NCBI GenBank assembly: GCA_028275075.1
Contig: JAQCNK010000321.1
Coordinates: 1-5,843, forward strand
From: Haloarcula sp.
Lineage (GTDB): Archaea > Halobacteriota > Halobacteria > Halobacteriales > Haloarculaceae
Reading direction: 5' to 3'
Length of the DNA: 5,843 bases
Within the stretch, counting starts at the first letter, position 1, and every line of letters begins with the position of its first letter. The notes under the pieces were generated by a model, which was not told the DNA's origin, did not search any database, and saw only the letters and a list, made by a program, of their open reading frames with translations. Positions 5,386 through 5,843 of the stretch are shown one piece after another. The position numbers were made by a program, and so were the translations under genes.

Positions 5386-5843
5386 CTAGGCCCGTTGGAG
5401 CGTCACGGTGAAGACGCTCCCGTCCGCATCGTCCTCCCCGAGCCACGTCGAGCGGTCTTCGATGGTGACCACCCCCTCGTACATTTCGACCAGCGTGTCA
5501 ACCAGGTAGAGCCCGATGCCCGACCCCTGGCTCTTTGCGCCCATCTCACCCTGCCCGAATATCTCAGTCTTCTGACTATCGGGGATTCCTGGGCCGTTGT
5601 CGCTGACGTGGACCTCGACCGACTCGGGACCGGCCTCCACCTCGACAGCTATCCGGGGTTCGGCCTTGTCATTGTGGGTCACGGCGTTGTTCAGCAGATT
5701 GCGGAACACCGAGGAAAGCAGGTCGGTTGCCAGGACCTGCAGACCGGTGGGCAGGTCATCGCTCATCCCGAACGTCGCAGCCGAATGGGCCGACCGAGCT
5801 TTCTCGATTTCGTTCCGGAGGACCGGTTCCAGCGCGATGGGGT
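5386..5843 (-). CDS. Sensor histidine kinase, C-terminal ATPase domain, 5' end outside the window
   Basis: The frame is open from the right edge to a TAG at 5386-5388 and shows the last 151 residues of a two-component histidine kinase. An internal ATG at 5766 is not the start, since the upstream residues (EPVLRNEIEKARSAHSAATF) form the linker that normally joins the HisKA helices to the ATPase domain. The ATP-binding boxes are in order, numbered from the first visible residue: N box VFRNLLNNAVTHND (45-58), G1 box DNGPGIPD (81-88), F-box-like EIFGQGE (93-99) and G2 box GSGIGLYLVDTL (106-117). All key residues are present, so the domain should bind ATP. The phosphorylated His, any sensor domains and the cognate regulator lie outside the window. 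It shares the strand of the secreted-protein block but is separated by about 175 bp with a candidate terminator, so a regulatory link is unproven. Confidence 0.93.
   Translation of the reverse strand, partial: PIALEPVLRNEIEKARSAHSAATFGMSDDLPTGLQVLATDLLSSVFRNLLNNAVTHNDKAEPRIAVEVEAGPESVEVHVSDNGPGIPDSQKTEIFGQGEMGAKSQGSGIGLYLVDTLVEMYEGVVTIEDRSTWLGEDDADGSVFTVTLQRA

Overview
The window most likely comes from a haloarchaeon, probably Haloarcula or a close relative. The coding DNA is GC-rich, the proteins are acidic and rich in Asp, Glu, Thr and Ser, and the ribosome binding sites (GGAGG, GGTGAT) match the haloarchaeal 16S 3' end. The gene families (DUF5305, ER-type signal peptidase, SipW-dependent/DUF1102-like secreted proteins, a haloarchaeal sensor kinase and transposase) also fit. 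The genus is an inference from style, not a database match.

Layout. Positions 3-266 (+) hold the C-terminal end of a DDE transposase that enters from the left. From 267 to 1254 there is almost 1 kb with no convincing gene. It starts GC-rich, with a perfect 9-bp hairpin at 312-334, and becomes strongly AT-rich from about 580 to 1060 (two 60-base stretches counted by eye are 30-32% GC). This AT-rich part holds a long inverted repeat at 741-786.

The rest is one minus-strand block, read from right to left. First comes the end of a sensor histidine kinase (5843-5386), then a gap of about 175 bp with a candidate terminator and a candidate promoter. Four genes follow: a small secreted TasA/DUF1102-like protein (5211-4600), a four-pass signal peptidase with an ER-type Ser-His-Asp active site (4557-3496), a larger secreted beta-rich protein (3499-2558), and a DUF5305 membrane protein (2421-1255). 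The signal peptidase and the larger secreted protein overlap by four bases (ATGA).

How they may work together. The two secreted proteins share a motif just after their signal peptides, V-x-R-x(4)-x-x-V-A-D-x-x-G-L-[LV]-G-L. They lie immediately on either side of a dedicated signal peptidase, which is how bacterial TasA-SipW systems are organised. The simplest reading is an archaeal surface-filament or matrix module: the peptidase processes both secreted proteins, and the DUF5305 protein, which has an extracellular beta-rich domain and a cytoplasmic tail, acts as a membrane partner. The gene identities are well supported; the shared function is an inference. The histidine kinase is a neighbour and may or may not regulate the module.
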